Assembly: GCF_006496635.1 (NCBI RefSeq)
Contig: NZ_CP022958.1
Coordinates: 4,526,001 to 4,590,000, forward strand
From: Azoarcus sp. DD4
GTDB lineage: Bacteria; Pseudomonadota; Gammaproteobacteria; Burkholderiales; Rhodocyclaceae
Direction: 5' to 3'
Length of the DNA stretch: 64,000 nucleotides
In this document: positions 1-8,468 of the stretch, one piece after another
Layout: each line of letters begins with the position of its first letter
How positions within the stretch are numbered: position 1 is the first letter of the stretch
The notes under the pieces: model-generated
What the model was told of the DNA's origin: nothing
Databases searched by the model: none
The model's input: the letters and a program-made list of their open reading frames with translations, nothing else
Position numbers and translations under genes: made by a program

Positions 1-1192
1 GTTCAGCCACATCCGCATCGCCGACCGACCCGACGATCTGCACGCGGTGCGCATCGCCGCCGGCGAGGCCGACGCGGTGATCGGCGGCGACCTCATCGTC
101 AGCGCCAGCGTCGAGGCGCTCGTGAAGATGGCGGCCGGCAAGACGCGCGCGGTGGTGAACACTGCCGAAACGCCGACCTCCGACTTCGCCCGCAACCCGG
201 ACTGGCAGTTCCCCCTCGACAAGATGGAGGCCGCCATCCGCGAAGCCACCGGCGACACCGCTTGCGATTTCGTCGACGCCCAGGCACTGGCGACGCGACT
301 GCTGGGCGACGCCATCGCCAGCAACCTTTTCCTGCTCGGCTATGCCTGGCAGAAGGGGCTGGTGCCTGTCAGCCTGGACGCGCTGCTGCAGGCCATCGAA
401 CTCAACGGCGTCGCGCTGGAGATGAACCGGAAAGCCTTCCTGTGGGGCCGCCGCGCCGCCCTCGACCTGGACATGGTAGAGCGCCACGCCAACCCCGCGA
501 CGGCGGTCCGGCTGCACCCGCCGACACTGGAAGAGATCGTCGCGCGCCGCATGGCCGTACTCACCGACTACCAGGACGCCGCCTACGCCGAGCGCTATCG
601 CCGCCTGGTCGAACGCGTACGGGAAACCGAATCGAGGCGTGTCGGCGAAGGCGGTAGCCGCCTCGCCGAGACCGTGGCCCACAATTACTTCAAGCTGCTT
701 GCCTACAAGGACGAATACGAGGTCGCACGGCTCTATACCGCTTCCGACTTCTGGGAAAAAGTGGGCCAGACTTTCGAGGGCAACTTCGAAGTACGCTTCC
801 ACCTTGCGCCTCCACTGGTGGCACGCATGGACCCGCTCACGGGGCGCATTCCCAAGAAGGCGTTCGGTCCCGGCATGATCAAGGTGTTCCGTCTGCTGGC
901 GAAACTCAAGCGCCTGCGCGGCAGCCGCTGGGATGTCTTCGGCCGCAGCGCAGAACGGCGCGCGGAGCGGGCCCTGATCGACGAATACGAGCGTGACATC
1001 GCCGAACTGCTCGAAACCCTGTCACAACCGCGTCTGGCGCTTGCCCTGGAGATCGCCGGCCTGCCCGACGGCATCCGCGGCTTTGGCCACGTCAAGGCGC
1101 GCAACATGGCGGACGCGGCGAACCGGCGGGCGCAGCTGCTGGCGCGCTGGCGCACCCTGGACAACAACACCGCCGCACGCGCAGTCGCCTGA
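1..1192 (+). CDS. Indolepyruvate/2-oxoacid:ferredoxin oxidoreductase, C-terminal part (5' end outside window)
   Basis: The reading frame is open from base 2, so this is the last ~396 codons of a longer gene. The GTG at 47 is an internal Val codon. The first part resembles the gamma-type domain of indolepyruvate ferredoxin oxidoreductases (SASVEALVKMAAGKTRAVVN, then an ETPTSDFA stretch). The last ~200 residues match the C-terminal domain (DUF6537) of the fused single-chain enzymes (LAETVAHNYFKLLAYKDEYE). The family converts arylpyruvates, formed by transamination of aromatic amino acids, to aryl-acetyl-CoA and reduced ferredoxin. Thiamine-pyrophosphate and iron-sulfur domains would lie upstream and cannot be checked here. 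The stop codon sits in the loop of a perfect hairpin. Confidence 0.85.
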   Translation, partial: FSHIRIADRPDDLHAVRIAAGEADAVIGGDLIVSASVEALVKMAAGKTRAVVNTAETPTSDFARNPDWQFPLDKMEAAIREATGDTACDFVDAQALATRLLGDAIASNLFLLGYAWQKGLVPVSLDALLQAIELNGVALEMNRKAFLWGRRAALDLDMVERHANPATAVRLHPPTLEEIVARRMAVLTDYQDAAYAERYRRLVERVRETESRRVGEGGSRLAETVAHNYFKLLAYKDEYEVARLYTASDFWEKVGQTFEGNFEVRFHLAPPLVARMDPLTGRIPKKAFGPGMIKVFRLLAKLKRLRGSRWDVFGRSAERRAERALIDEYERDIAELLETLSQPRLALALEIAGLPDGIRGFGHVKARNMADAANRRAQLLARWRTLDNNTAARAVA

Positions 1193-1200
1193 GGCGACTG
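1182..1200. terminator. Hairpin with the stop codon in its loop
   Basis: CAGTCGCC (1182-1189) and GGCGACTG (1193-1200) are perfect 8-base arms around the TGA stop at 1190-1192. No T-run follows, so it may be a Rho-independent-like pause, an mRNA 3' stabiliser, or chance. Confidence 0.35.
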
Positions 1201-1244
1201 CCGCCGAGTTCAGGCCCCGGCGTGCGCCTGGCTGCTCGGGCAGC

Positions 1245-1250
1245 TAAGAT
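1245..1250 (+). promoter_or_regulatory. Possible -10 box (TAAGAT)
   Basis: TAAGAT lies 30 bases before the TTG start of the methyltransferase gene. No good -35 hexamer is visible. The same motif precedes phaM and the rubredoxin gene. Confidence 0.3.
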
Positions 1251-1280
1251 GCCGGCTCCGCGTCCGCCGGTCCTGCCACC

Positions 1281-2048
1281 TTGCATCGCCCACTGCCGCC
1301 CGCCCTCAAGGCCCTGCTTGCCCAGCTTGCCGGTTTCATGGCCGCCTTCGTTTTAGGCCGGAGCGGCCTGCTGCCTGCCGGCCTCTGGCCGCTGGCAGCA
1401 GCGCAAGCGCTCGCCGCGGCTGCCGTCGCCGGCGCATTGCGCAGCGATCGCTGGTGGCTGCCGATGCACCTCGCCTTCCTTCCGCTGCTGCTGCTGTCCC
1501 AAGGCCTCGGCCTGCCGCCGCTGGCCTATCTTGCGGCCTTCATCGTTCTCCTCGTCTTCTACTGGACGAGTTTCCGTACCCAGGCACCACTTTACCTCAC
1601 CAACCGCCGCACCGTTCCCGCCGTCGCCAGGCTCCTTCCCGCCGGTCGCGCGCTGAGCGTACTGGACATCGGCAGCGGTACCGGCTCACTGATACGTCCG
1701 CTCGCACGCCAGCGCCCCGACTGCCGCTTCTGCGGCGTCGAGACGGCGCCCGGCCCCTGGCTGCTCGGCAGGCTGCTCGCGCGCGGCCTTCCCAACCTCC
1801 GCTGGCTGCGCGACGACCTGTTCGCCATTCCCTGGGCCGACTACGATGTGGTGTATGCCTTTCTGTCCCCGGCGCCGATGGCAGCCGTCTGGGACAAGGC
1901 AAACCGGGAGCTGCGTCCCGGCGCACTGCTGGTGAGCAACAGCTTCGCCGTGCCGGAACGCGCGGCGGACTTCATCGTCGACATCGACGACCGGCGCGGT
2001 ACACGCCTTTACGGCTACCGCATTGGCGACAGGCAAGCTGCGAATTGA
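1281..2048 (+). CDS. Membrane-anchored class I SAM-dependent methyltransferase
   Basis: A 255-residue protein. The N-terminal ~95 residues are hydrophobic, with three or four likely membrane segments. A Rossmann methyltransferase domain follows, with motif I VLDIGSGTGS at about residues 127-136, an acidic residue after the next strand (GVETAPG) and a YDVVYAFLSP motif IV region. The substrate cannot be deduced. The start is TTG at 1281; the first in-frame ATG is residue 20, inside the first hydrophobic segment, so TTG is preferred. It lies 88 bases after the oxidoreductase gene and may be cotranscribed or use the TAAGAT box ahead of it. Confidence 0.7.
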   Translation: MHRPLPPALKALLAQLAGFMAAFVLGRSGLLPAGLWPLAAAQALAAAAVAGALRSDRWWLPMHLAFLPLLLLSQGLGLPPLAYLAAFIVLLVFYWTSFRTQAPLYLTNRRTVPAVARLLPAGRALSVLDIGSGTGSLIRPLARQRPDCRFCGVETAPGPWLLGRLLARGLPNLRWLRDDLFAIPWADYDVVYAFLSPAPMAAVWDKANRELRPGALLVSNSFAVPERAADFIVDIDDRRGTRLYGYRIGDRQAAN

Positions 2049-2144
2049 CGGCACGAAGCGCCGCTTTTCCACCGCTAGCGCTTGCCCCCCGCACGCAATA
2101 ATGCATGCATGCGGTCATTGCACCGCGAGCTGAGGATAGGATTC

Positions 2145-2846
2145 ATGGCTGAGATCATCTGCGTGATCGGCAACAAGGGCGGCACCGGCAAGACGACCCT
2201 TTCGCACATGCTGTGCCAGGGCCTCGGACTGCTGGGCCAGCGCTCCGCCTGCGTACTCACCGACACATCCCGCGAACCGCTGACCCCCGAGGGGCGCCGG
2301 TACATCACCGCCGACGCCCGTACACGCGACGCGCTCACCAAGGTGGTGGACAAACTGCGTACGCTCGAAGACTGGGTCGGGGTCATCGACGGCGGCGGTA
2401 ACCGCACCGAAATGGACCGCAAGCTGTACGCCTTGTCCGACATCGTGCTGTTGCCCTTCCGCGAATCGCACGAGGACATCCGCACCGTGCTGCGCGACCT
2501 CGAAATGTTCCCGCGCGCCTACGCGGTGCCCTCGCAGTGGCCGAACAACGCCTGGCAACGCGACGCTGCCGATCGCAACGTCGCGCAGTTGATGGGCGCG
2601 TATCGCCACCGCATCCTGAAGCCGGTCGGTGCGCTGTCGTCGTCCAAGCTGCTGCTGCAGAAGCAGGTGCCGGAGCAACTTCCCACCCCGCTTGCCAATG
2701 CCTGCCGCGGACTGGCCCGTCAGGTTCTGGAAGTGCTGGAAATCGACTTTGCCGAAACAGGCGCCGGCGACGATTACCTGGAGGCAGAAGAGCGGCTGTC
2801 GCCCGCCGAAATGCCGATGCGACTCGGGCACAGCCGCTCGCACTGA
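2145..2846 (+). CDS. ParA/MinD-type P-loop ATPase (orphan)
   Basis: A 233-residue protein with a deviant Walker A motif (GNKGGTGKTT, residues ~8-17), the hallmark of ParA/MipZ/MinD ATPases that dimerise around ATP. GVIDGGGN is in the Walker A' position. I chose ATG 2145, preceded by GAGGATAGG, rather than an upstream in-frame ATG, because the family fold begins a few residues before the P-loop. No ParB-like partner, parS site or plasmid feature is nearby, so a chromosome-partition role is not supported. Orphan members of this family position other cargo such as plasmids, receptors or storage granules. Confidence 0.75.
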   Translation: MAEIICVIGNKGGTGKTTLSHMLCQGLGLLGQRSACVLTDTSREPLTPEGRRYITADARTRDALTKVVDKLRTLEDWVGVIDGGGNRTEMDRKLYALSDIVLLPFRESHEDIRTVLRDLEMFPRAYAVPSQWPNNAWQRDAADRNVAQLMGAYRHRILKPVGALSSSKLLLQKQVPEQLPTPLANACRGLARQVLEVLEIDFAETGAGDDYLEAEERLSPAEMPMRLGHSRSH

Positions 2847-2853
2847 GTCGATC

Positions 2854-2891
2854 GCCGGGCCGGCACCGCCACAACAAGCGGACCGCCCGGC
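2854..2891. terminator. Bidirectional hairpin between convergent genes
   Basis: GCCGGGC (2854-2860) pairs with GCCCGGC (2885-2891), with an inner CCGC/GCGG pair. It fills the 55-base gap between the ParA-type gene and the LuxR-type regulator. There is no T-run on either strand. Confidence 0.4.
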
Positions 2892-2901
2892 ACGGAGCCG
2901 G

Positions 2902-3531
2902 TCAGAGGCGGACGCCGTGGCGCGTGATCACGACCAGTGCCTGGGCGCGGTTGGACACGCCGAGCGCGCGGAAGATGGCCGACATGTGGACCTTTACCGT
3001 GCCTTCGGAAAGCCCGAGCAGATCGGCGATTTCGCGGTTGGTCTTGCCCTGGGCAAGCAATTCGAGGACGCGTGTCTGCGCTGCGGTCAGGCCGAAACGT
3101 TCCGACACGGGCGCACCACCGCGCCGGCCGGGCGACTGCGTGGCCGCTTCCGGCGTACACACGCCGCCATCCAGCACCACGCGCACGGCCTGCAGCATGG
3201 TTTCACCCGAACTCGCCTTCGACACGAAGCCCGAAGCCCCGCCCTTGATCGCGCGCCTCACCGACGCCTCGTCGTCCATCGCCGACACCACGATCGCCGG
3301 CACGTCGGGAAAACGCTTGGCAAGAACGGCGAGCAAGGAGAAACCGTTCATGTCCGGCAGCATCAGATCGATGATCGCCAGGTCCCAGTCGGCTGCCGAC
3401 TCCAGCTTGGCCAAGGCATCGTCGGCACCCTTCGCCTCCACGCACTCGATGCCGGGCTCGAGGCGCGACAAGGTCTGCGCCATTGCTTCGCGCACCAAGG
3501 CATGATCTTCAACGATGAGGATCTTCGTCAC
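2902..3531 (-). CDS. LuxR/NarL-type response regulator
   Basis: 209 residues. The N-terminal receiver domain has acidic residues VEDH near the start, phospho-acceptor D55 (AIIDLMLPD) and a conserved Lys in VSKASSGE. The C-terminal LuxR helix-turn-helix spans about residues 147-200 (LTAAQTRVLELLAQGKTNRE, ending in GTVKVHMSAIF). It is a DNA-binding output protein expected to be phosphorylated by a sensor kinase. It is divergent from the binding-protein/hybrid-kinase pair beginning at 3799, and that kinase lacks a DNA-binding output, so this regulator is its likely partner. The target genes are unknown. Confidence 0.85.
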   Translation of the reverse strand: MTKILIVEDHALVREAMAQTLSRLEPGIECVEAKGADDALAKLESAADWDLAIIDLMLPDMNGFSLLAVLAKRFPDVPAIVVSAMDDEASVRRAIKGGASGFVSKASSGETMLQAVRVVLDGGVCTPEAATQSPGRRGGAPVSERFGLTAAQTRVLELLAQGKTNREIADLLGLSEGTVKVHMSAIFRALGVSNRAQALVVITRHGVRL

Positions 3532-3798
3532 TGCTCACTCCGTTGTATTCTGGCACCGCTTGCGGCGCATGCGTGAAGCATAGCACGAGAGACCACCCGC
3601 CCGATCCTCTACTATCGGCGCCCGGCAAAAGCGGCGAAAATCCCGCCCATTCATTCAGCACTTTGTCATCCATGTCAGCACGCACCGCGCACTGCGCCTG
3701 TCTCAGCGGCACGAAGCAGCCAATCCGCCGGGCACGCTCTGCGGTAACGCAGCGCGTGCCGACCCGCGCGCCACGACAGCGATCCTGAGTCTGCAAGG

Positions 3799-4737
3799 AT
3801 GATCGCGCGCGCGCTCGACCTCCTCCGCAACTGCATGCTCGCCGGCATGCTCCTGCTGTTTGCGCATCTGGCGGTCGCCGCACCGAACAGGATCGTCATT
3901 GTCACCACGACTGCGGATGGGGCCTACGCCGAGGCGACAAGCACCCTGCGCGGCCTGATTGAAGCCTCGATGCCTGTCGTGGAGGTCGATATCCGCAACT
4001 GGGAGCAGGCCTCGACCGACACCCTCGCTGACAGCCGCATGATCGTGACCGTGGGAACGCAGGCCGCCCGGGTCGTCGCGGGCCTGGGCCTCGGCCAGCC
4101 GGTACTGCACATCCTGCTGCCGGCCAGCAGTTACGAGAAACTGCCGCCGCCACGCGCCGGCGCCACCATGTCGGCGATTTACCTCGACCAACCGCCTGAA
4201 CGGCAGCTCGCGCTGATTCGCCTGGCGCTACCGGAATGGAAGCGCATCGCCCTGCTCGGCAGCCCCGGTGGCGACAAAGCGCTGCGACGCCTCGCCGACC
4301 TCGCACGCGAGCGCCAGATCGAAGTTCGCGAAGCCACCATCGCCGCCGACCGTGACCTCTACCCTGCCCTGCAACAGGTGCTCGCCGATCCGGCGGTGCT
4401 GATCGCCACTCCCGACGCCCAGATCTTCAACAGCTACACCGTGCAGAATGTGCTGCTCACAGCGTACCGCCACCGCTCGCCTGTGGTGGGCTTCTCGGCG
4501 GCCTACGTGCGTGCGGGCGCGCTGTTCGCGCTCTACTCCACTCCGGCGCAGATCGCCGGCCAGGCCGCCGACGCGGTCTTGCGGGTGATCCGCGGCGACG
4601 GCCTCCCGCCCCCACGCGCACCGCGTCGGTTCGAGGTCGCGATCAACGCAAACGTCGCCCGCTCGCTCGGCATCTCGCTGGAAAGCGGCGAACAGCTCAC
4701 CGCCGAACTTCGTCGGCTGGAAGGAGCGACGCCATGA
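3799..4737 (+). CDS. Periplasmic substrate-binding protein (ABC_sub_bind type) linked to a sensor kinase
   Basis: 312 residues with an N-terminal signal peptide (hydrophobic residues ~13-27, cleavage after AVAA). The rest resembles the two-lobed ABC substrate-binding family PF04392, including the C-terminal stretch with AGALFALYSTPAQIAGQAAD and a GDGLPPP...F...INANVARSLGI ending. No permease or ATPase gene is adjacent. Instead the stop overlaps the start of a hybrid histidine kinase by four bases, so the protein probably captures a ligand and presents it to that kinase. The ligand is not predictable. An AAGG directly abuts the chosen ATG, which is too close for an ideal ribosome-binding site; ATG codons at 3835 or 3847 are possible alternatives. 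Confidence 0.7.
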   Translation: MIARALDLLRNCMLAGMLLLFAHLAVAAPNRIVIVTTTADGAYAEATSTLRGLIEASMPVVEVDIRNWEQASTDTLADSRMIVTVGTQAARVVAGLGLGQPVLHILLPASSYEKLPPPRAGATMSAIYLDQPPERQLALIRLALPEWKRIALLGSPGGDKALRRLADLARERQIEVREATIAADRDLYPALQQVLADPAVLIATPDAQIFNSYTVQNVLLTAYRHRSPVVGFSAAYVRAGALFALYSTPAQIAGQAADAVLRVIRGDGLPPPRAPRRFEVAINANVARSLGISLESGEQLTAELRRLEGATP

Positions 4738-6656
4738 TGCTGCGCTGGGGCGTGCGCGCCCGGGTGATGCTCGCCGCGGTGCTGCCGATGCTGGCGCTGG
4801 CGCTGGTGCTCACGGTGTCCTTCACACGCTCGCGCCTGGCCGACCTCGACGCTGCCCTCACCGCCCGCGGTCAGGCCTATGCCCGCCAGCTTGCCGCGGC
4901 GAGCGAGTATGCGGTGTTCTCGGGTAACCGCGACGCCCTGCAACAGCTCGCCAGCGCGGTCCTGTCCGAAGAGGACGTGGTCGGCGTGAGCATCGTCGGC
5001 CACAACGGCGACGCGCTGGCACGCAGCGGCATCATGGACGGCCAGTTGCCGCCGCTGCCGGTCAATGCGGTAGACGAACCGCTAAGCCTGATCCAGGGGC
5101 CCACGCTTCGACTGATCGAACCGATCCGCCCCAGCCGGCTGGAACTCGACGACGGCTTCACCTCGGTCAGCCCGGACGCCGCCGCCCAACTGGGCGGAGC
5201 GCCGCTCGGCAACGTGGTGCTGGAACTCTCGCTCAAACGCCTCAACAGCCGGCGCGACGAATTGCTGTGGACCAGTGCCGGGTCGGTCCTGCTGGTGCTG
5301 GTAGGCAGCCTGCTGCTCGCCAGCCATCTCAGCCGCGGCGTCAGCGGCCCGATCCGCATCGTTGCCGAAACGGTCACCCGCATCGGCCAGGGCAGACTCA
5401 ACGAGCGTGTCCCGCTGATCGGCGGCGGCAGCCTGCGCACGCTGGCCGACGGTGTCAATGAAATGGCGTGGCGGCTGGCGACGTCGCATGAGGAGATGGC
5501 ACGCAAGATCGAGGAAGCCACCGCCGAACTGCGCGCCCGCAAGGAAGAGGCCGAACGCGCCAACCTCGCCAAGTCGCGCTTCCTGGCCGCGGCCAGCCAC
5601 GACCTGCGCCAACCCATGCACGCGCTCGGTCTCTTCATCTCCGAACTCGGCCAGCAATCGCACACGGCCGACAGCCGCCGCCTGGTGCAGCGCATTGCAG
5701 CCTCGGCGGAGGCCATGGAAAACCTGCTCGACAGCCTGCTCGACATCTCCAAGCTGGACGCCGGCGTACTGCAGCCAAGCATTCGCGCCTTTCCGCTGGA
5801 ACCGCTGCTCGATCGGATCGCTGCACAGATGCGCCCCATGGCCGAAGACCATGATCTACAGCTCAAGGTACGCCCCTGCCAGGCCTGGGTTGAAAGTGAT
5901 CCGGTCCTGTTCGAACGCATCCTGACCAATCTGGTGAGCAATGCCCTGCGCTACACCACCCGTGGGCGCGTACTGGTCGCCTGCCGGCGCCGGCATGGCC
6001 GGCTGCGGGTGGAAGTGCGCGACAGCGGCATCGGCATCGCCCCCGAGGCCCAGGAAATCATCTTTCAGGAGTTCGTCCAGCTCGACAACGACGAACGCGC
6101 CCGCGACAAGGGGCTGGGCCTGGGGCTGGCCATCGTTCGTCGCCTGATCGACCTGATGGGCCACGGCCTCGACCTGCGCTCGGCGCCGCAACGCGGCTCG
6201 GTGTTCGCCGTTGAAGTCCCGCTGGTGCAGGCCCAGCCCGGCGCCCTGAGCGACGACGGCGCGCGCGCGCCCGGCGACCTCAGCGGCCTGCTGGTTGCGC
6301 TGCTCGACGACGATCCGCTCGCCCGTGACGGCATGGAAAGCCTGCTCACGGCCTGGGGCTGCGCCGTCGTCTCCGCTGAAACCCCGGCCGAGTTGCTCGC
6401 GGCGTTCGCGCACAACGGCAGCCGGCCGCAACTCCTGATCAGCGACTTCCGCCTGCACGGACCGCACAACGGCGTGGACATCATCTATGCACTGCGCGAA
6501 CAGGTTGGCACCGACATGTCCGCCGTCCTGATCAGCGGCGACACCGGACCGGAAACACTGCGCCTTGCCCAGGATGCGGCCGTGCCACTGCTCCACAAAC
6601 CGGTTCGCCCCGCTCGACTACGCGCCCTCATCCATCGACTGCTGCACAAGGATTGA
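4734..6656 (+). CDS. Hybrid sensor histidine kinase (HAMP-HisKA-HATPase-REC)
   Basis: 640 residues. A first membrane segment lies at ~10-30, a periplasmic region at ~30-177 with no recognised fold, and a second membrane segment at ~178-200. HAMP and coiled-coil regions precede the HisKA box with H289 (AAASHDLRQP). The ATPase domain has an N-box (LTNLVSNALRYT), G1 (DSGIGIAPEA) and G2 (KGLGLGLAIV). A C-terminal receiver carries D571 (LLISDFRLHG). The start overlaps the stop of the binding-protein gene (ATGA), implying translational coupling. The kinase probably reads ligand occupancy of that protein and passes phosphate to the divergent LuxR-type regulator; that partnership is inferred from gene order. 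Confidence 0.88.
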   Translation: MMLRWGVRARVMLAAVLPMLALALVLTVSFTRSRLADLDAALTARGQAYARQLAAASEYAVFSGNRDALQQLASAVLSEEDVVGVSIVGHNGDALARSGIMDGQLPPLPVNAVDEPLSLIQGPTLRLIEPIRPSRLELDDGFTSVSPDAAAQLGGAPLGNVVLELSLKRLNSRRDELLWTSAGSVLLVLVGSLLLASHLSRGVSGPIRIVAETVTRIGQGRLNERVPLIGGGSLRTLADGVNEMAWRLATSHEEMARKIEEATAELRARKEEAERANLAKSRFLAAASHDLRQPMHALGLFISELGQQSHTADSRRLVQRIAASAEAMENLLDSLLDISKLDAGVLQPSIRAFPLEPLLDRIAAQMRPMAEDHDLQLKVRPCQAWVESDPVLFERILTNLVSNALRYTTRGRVLVACRRRHGRLRVEVRDSGIGIAPEAQEIIFQEFVQLDNDERARDKGLGLGLAIVRRLIDLMGHGLDLRSAPQRGSVFAVEVPLVQAQPGALSDDGARAPGDLSGLLVALLDDDPLARDGMESLLTAWGCAVVSAETPAELLAAFAHNGSRPQLLISDFRLHGPHNGVDIIYALREQVGTDMSAVLISGDTGPETLRLAQDAAVPLLHKPVRPARLRALIHRLLHKD

Positions 6657-6693
6657 CGCCGAAACCTGTCCTTGGCCTGGAAAAACAGCGTGG

Positions 6694-6710
6694 ATGGCGC
6701 CTTGCGCCAT
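6694..6710. repeat. Inverted repeat ahead of phaM
   Basis: ATGGCGC (6694-6700) and GCGCCAT (6704-6710) are perfect arms with a CTT loop. They sit between the kinase stop and the TAAGAT box before phaM. This could be an operator or a weak terminator; no T-run follows. Confidence 0.3.
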
Positions 6711-6732
6711 GCGGGATGCAGCGCGCATCGGT

Positions 6733-6738
6733 TAAGAT
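6733..6738 (+). promoter_or_regulatory. Possible -10 box (TAAGAT) for phaM
   Basis: TAAGAT lies 31 bases before the phaM ATG, just downstream of the 7-base inverted repeat. No convincing -35 element is visible. Confidence 0.35.
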
Positions 6739-6769
6739 GAAGCCTCGACCATCCAGCGGGAGCACACCG

Positions 6770-7213
6770 ATGTCCAACGAGAATTCTGCCCAGGATCCCC
6801 TCGAGTTCGTGCGCGGCATGTGGAACAACATGGGTTTCTCGTTGCCCGGCATGGTGACCCCGACCCTGGATGTTGACGAACTCGACAAGCGCATCGCCGA
6901 TCTCAAGGCGGTCGAGGGCTGGCTGAAGATGAACCTCAACATGATGCAGATGACCACCCAGGGGCTGGAGATGCAGCGCGCTGCGCTCGCCGCGGTGAAG
7001 GCGATGAGCCAGCACGCACGGCAAGCGCAGGACGCACCGACCGCAGCGGACGCCAATCCGTTTGCGGCCGCCGCCGCGATGTGGCCGTGGAACTTCATGA
7101 ACGCCCAGCCCGGCAGCGAAGCGGCGACCGACACCCAGGCCGCCGACAAGGGCAGCACCGGCAGCGACACCAAGGCCGAAGCCCCGCGCCGCAGACCCGC
7201 CGCAAACAAGTAG
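6770..7213 (+). CDS. phaM: PhaM-type polyhydroxyalkanoate granule regulatory protein
   Basis: 147 residues. The N-terminal part has the PhaM signature: DPLEFVRGMWNNMG, then GMVTPTLDVDELDKRIADLK and AVEGWLKMNLNMMQ. The tail is Ala/Lys-rich and low-complexity, ending PRRRPAANK. In Ralstonia, PhaM binds the polyhydroxybutyrate synthase PhaC and the nucleoid, activates the synthase and helps partition granules to daughter cells; the basic tail fits DNA binding. ATG 6770 was chosen because GGGAG lies 8 bases upstream and the family begins here; the longer open frame has no family match. No phaC or phaP is in the window. Confidence 0.85.
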   Translation: MSNENSAQDPLEFVRGMWNNMGFSLPGMVTPTLDVDELDKRIADLKAVEGWLKMNLNMMQMTTQGLEMQRAALAAVKAMSQHARQAQDAPTAADANPFAAAAAMWPWNFMNAQPGSEAATDTQAADKGSTGSDTKAEAPRRRPAANK

Positions 7214-7268
7214 AGACCCGGCGCACGTCCGGCAGCATCAGCCCGTCGCGGGTGTTCGCGATCGGCCG

Positions 7269-8444
7269 TCAGATCACGCCGTCTTCACGCAGCCGGGCAA
7301 TCTCGTCGGGGCTCACGCCCAGTCCGGCCAGAATGGCCTCGCTATCGGCCCCGGCAGCCGGAGCGGCCGTCGCCGCGAAGGCGAAGCCGGACATGCGCAA
7401 CGGCGGTGCGAACTGGCGTATGCCCCCCACCTCCACGACCATGCCGCGCGCCCGCACTTGCGGATCGTCCAGGCTTTCCTCCAGCCTGAGCACCGGGGTG
7501 ACACAGCAATCCACGGTCTCGAACAAGCGTGCCCATTCGGCCCGGCTGCGGCCGCGAAAAATGGCCTGGAGTTCGGCACGCGCCCGCGCACCGACCTCGC
7601 CTGTCGCGAGATGCGCCGGTTTCAGGTCGGGCCGTTCGAGGGTGTCGCACAACAGTTGCCAGAACTTTTCCTCCAGCGCCCCCACTGCCATGTGACCGCC
7701 GTCTGCAGTCTCATAGACGCCATAACAGGGCACGCCCCCCGTGAGCAGATCTTCGCCACGCGGCCTCACTTGCCCGTGGGCGAGCACCTCGACCAAGGGG
7801 AAGATCGCATGAGCAAGCGCCGCATCCGTCATCGCGACGTCCACGTGGCGGCCAAGGCCGCTTCCGCGCGCGTCGATCAGCGCCACCAGCACGCCCATCG
7901 CCGCCGACATCGTGCCGCCGAGCAGGTCGCCGATCTGCAGGTTGGGAATCGCCGGCGCGCAACCGGCGCCGCCTATCTGATCGAGCACGCCGGCATAGCC
8001 GATATAGTTGATGTCGTGACCGGCACGTTGGGCGTAGGGCCCCGTCTGCCCGTAGCCGCTGATGCTGCAGTAGACAAGGCGCGGATTGATCGCCGCGAGC
8101 GCCTCGTAACCGAACCCGAGCTTGTCCATCACGCCCGGTCGGAAACCCTCGACCAGCGCATCCGCCGTTTCCACCAGACGCAGGAAGAGTGCCCGCCCTG
8201 CTGCCGTCTTGAGGTCGAGGCGCAGGCTCTGCTTGTTGCGATTGACGATCTGGTAGAAATAGCTGGTATCGCCCGCCATCGCCCCCATGCTGCGGGCGTA
8301 GTCGCCGGCGCCGGTGTCTTCCAGCTTGATGACTTCCGCGCCGTAGTCGGCCAGATGCTGGGTGGCAAGCGGCCCCGGCAGCAGGCGGGTCAGATCGAGG
8401 ATACGGATGCCGGCGAGCGGCTTGGGTCTAGCAGTCTGTGTCAT
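7269..8444 (-). CDS. CaiB/BaiF family CoA-transferase or alpha-methylacyl-CoA racemase
   Basis: 391 residues from ATG 8444, a class III CoA-transferase fold protein (DLTRLLPGPLATQHLADYGA, EGFRPGVMDKLG, CSISGYGQTGPY). GHDINY (H143) and IGDLLGG (D173) correspond to the catalytic His and Asp of alpha-methylacyl-CoA racemases, so racemisation of a 2-methyl-branched acyl-CoA is at least as likely as CoA transfer. The frame opens at 8513, but a terminator lies at 8469-8497 and ATG 8444 is where the family starts. It follows the ligase/transporter operon and may share its degradative pathway, although the terminator suggests partly separate expression. Confidence 0.8.
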   Translation of the reverse strand: MTQTARPKPLAGIRILDLTRLLPGPLATQHLADYGAEVIKLEDTGAGDYARSMGAMAGDTSYFYQIVNRNKQSLRLDLKTAAGRALFLRLVETADALVEGFRPGVMDKLGFGYEALAAINPRLVYCSISGYGQTGPYAQRAGHDINYIGYAGVLDQIGGAGCAPAIPNLQIGDLLGGTMSAAMGVLVALIDARGSGLGRHVDVAMTDAALAHAIFPLVEVLAHGQVRPRGEDLLTGGVPCYGVYETADGGHMAVGALEEKFWQLLCDTLERPDLKPAHLATGEVGARARAELQAIFRGRSRAEWARLFETVDCCVTPVLRLEESLDDPQVRARGMVVEVGGIRQFAPPLRMSGFAFAATAAPAAGADSEAILAGLGVSPDEIARLREDGVI

Positions 8445-8468
8445 GGCCTGGTTCCCGGCGTAGCGGAC

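Noticed and set aside
3532..3798. An 81-residue open frame in the gap between the LuxR-type regulator and binding-protein genes
   Set aside because: Low-complexity basic composition, no ribosome-binding site and no family resemblance; more likely a regulatory region.
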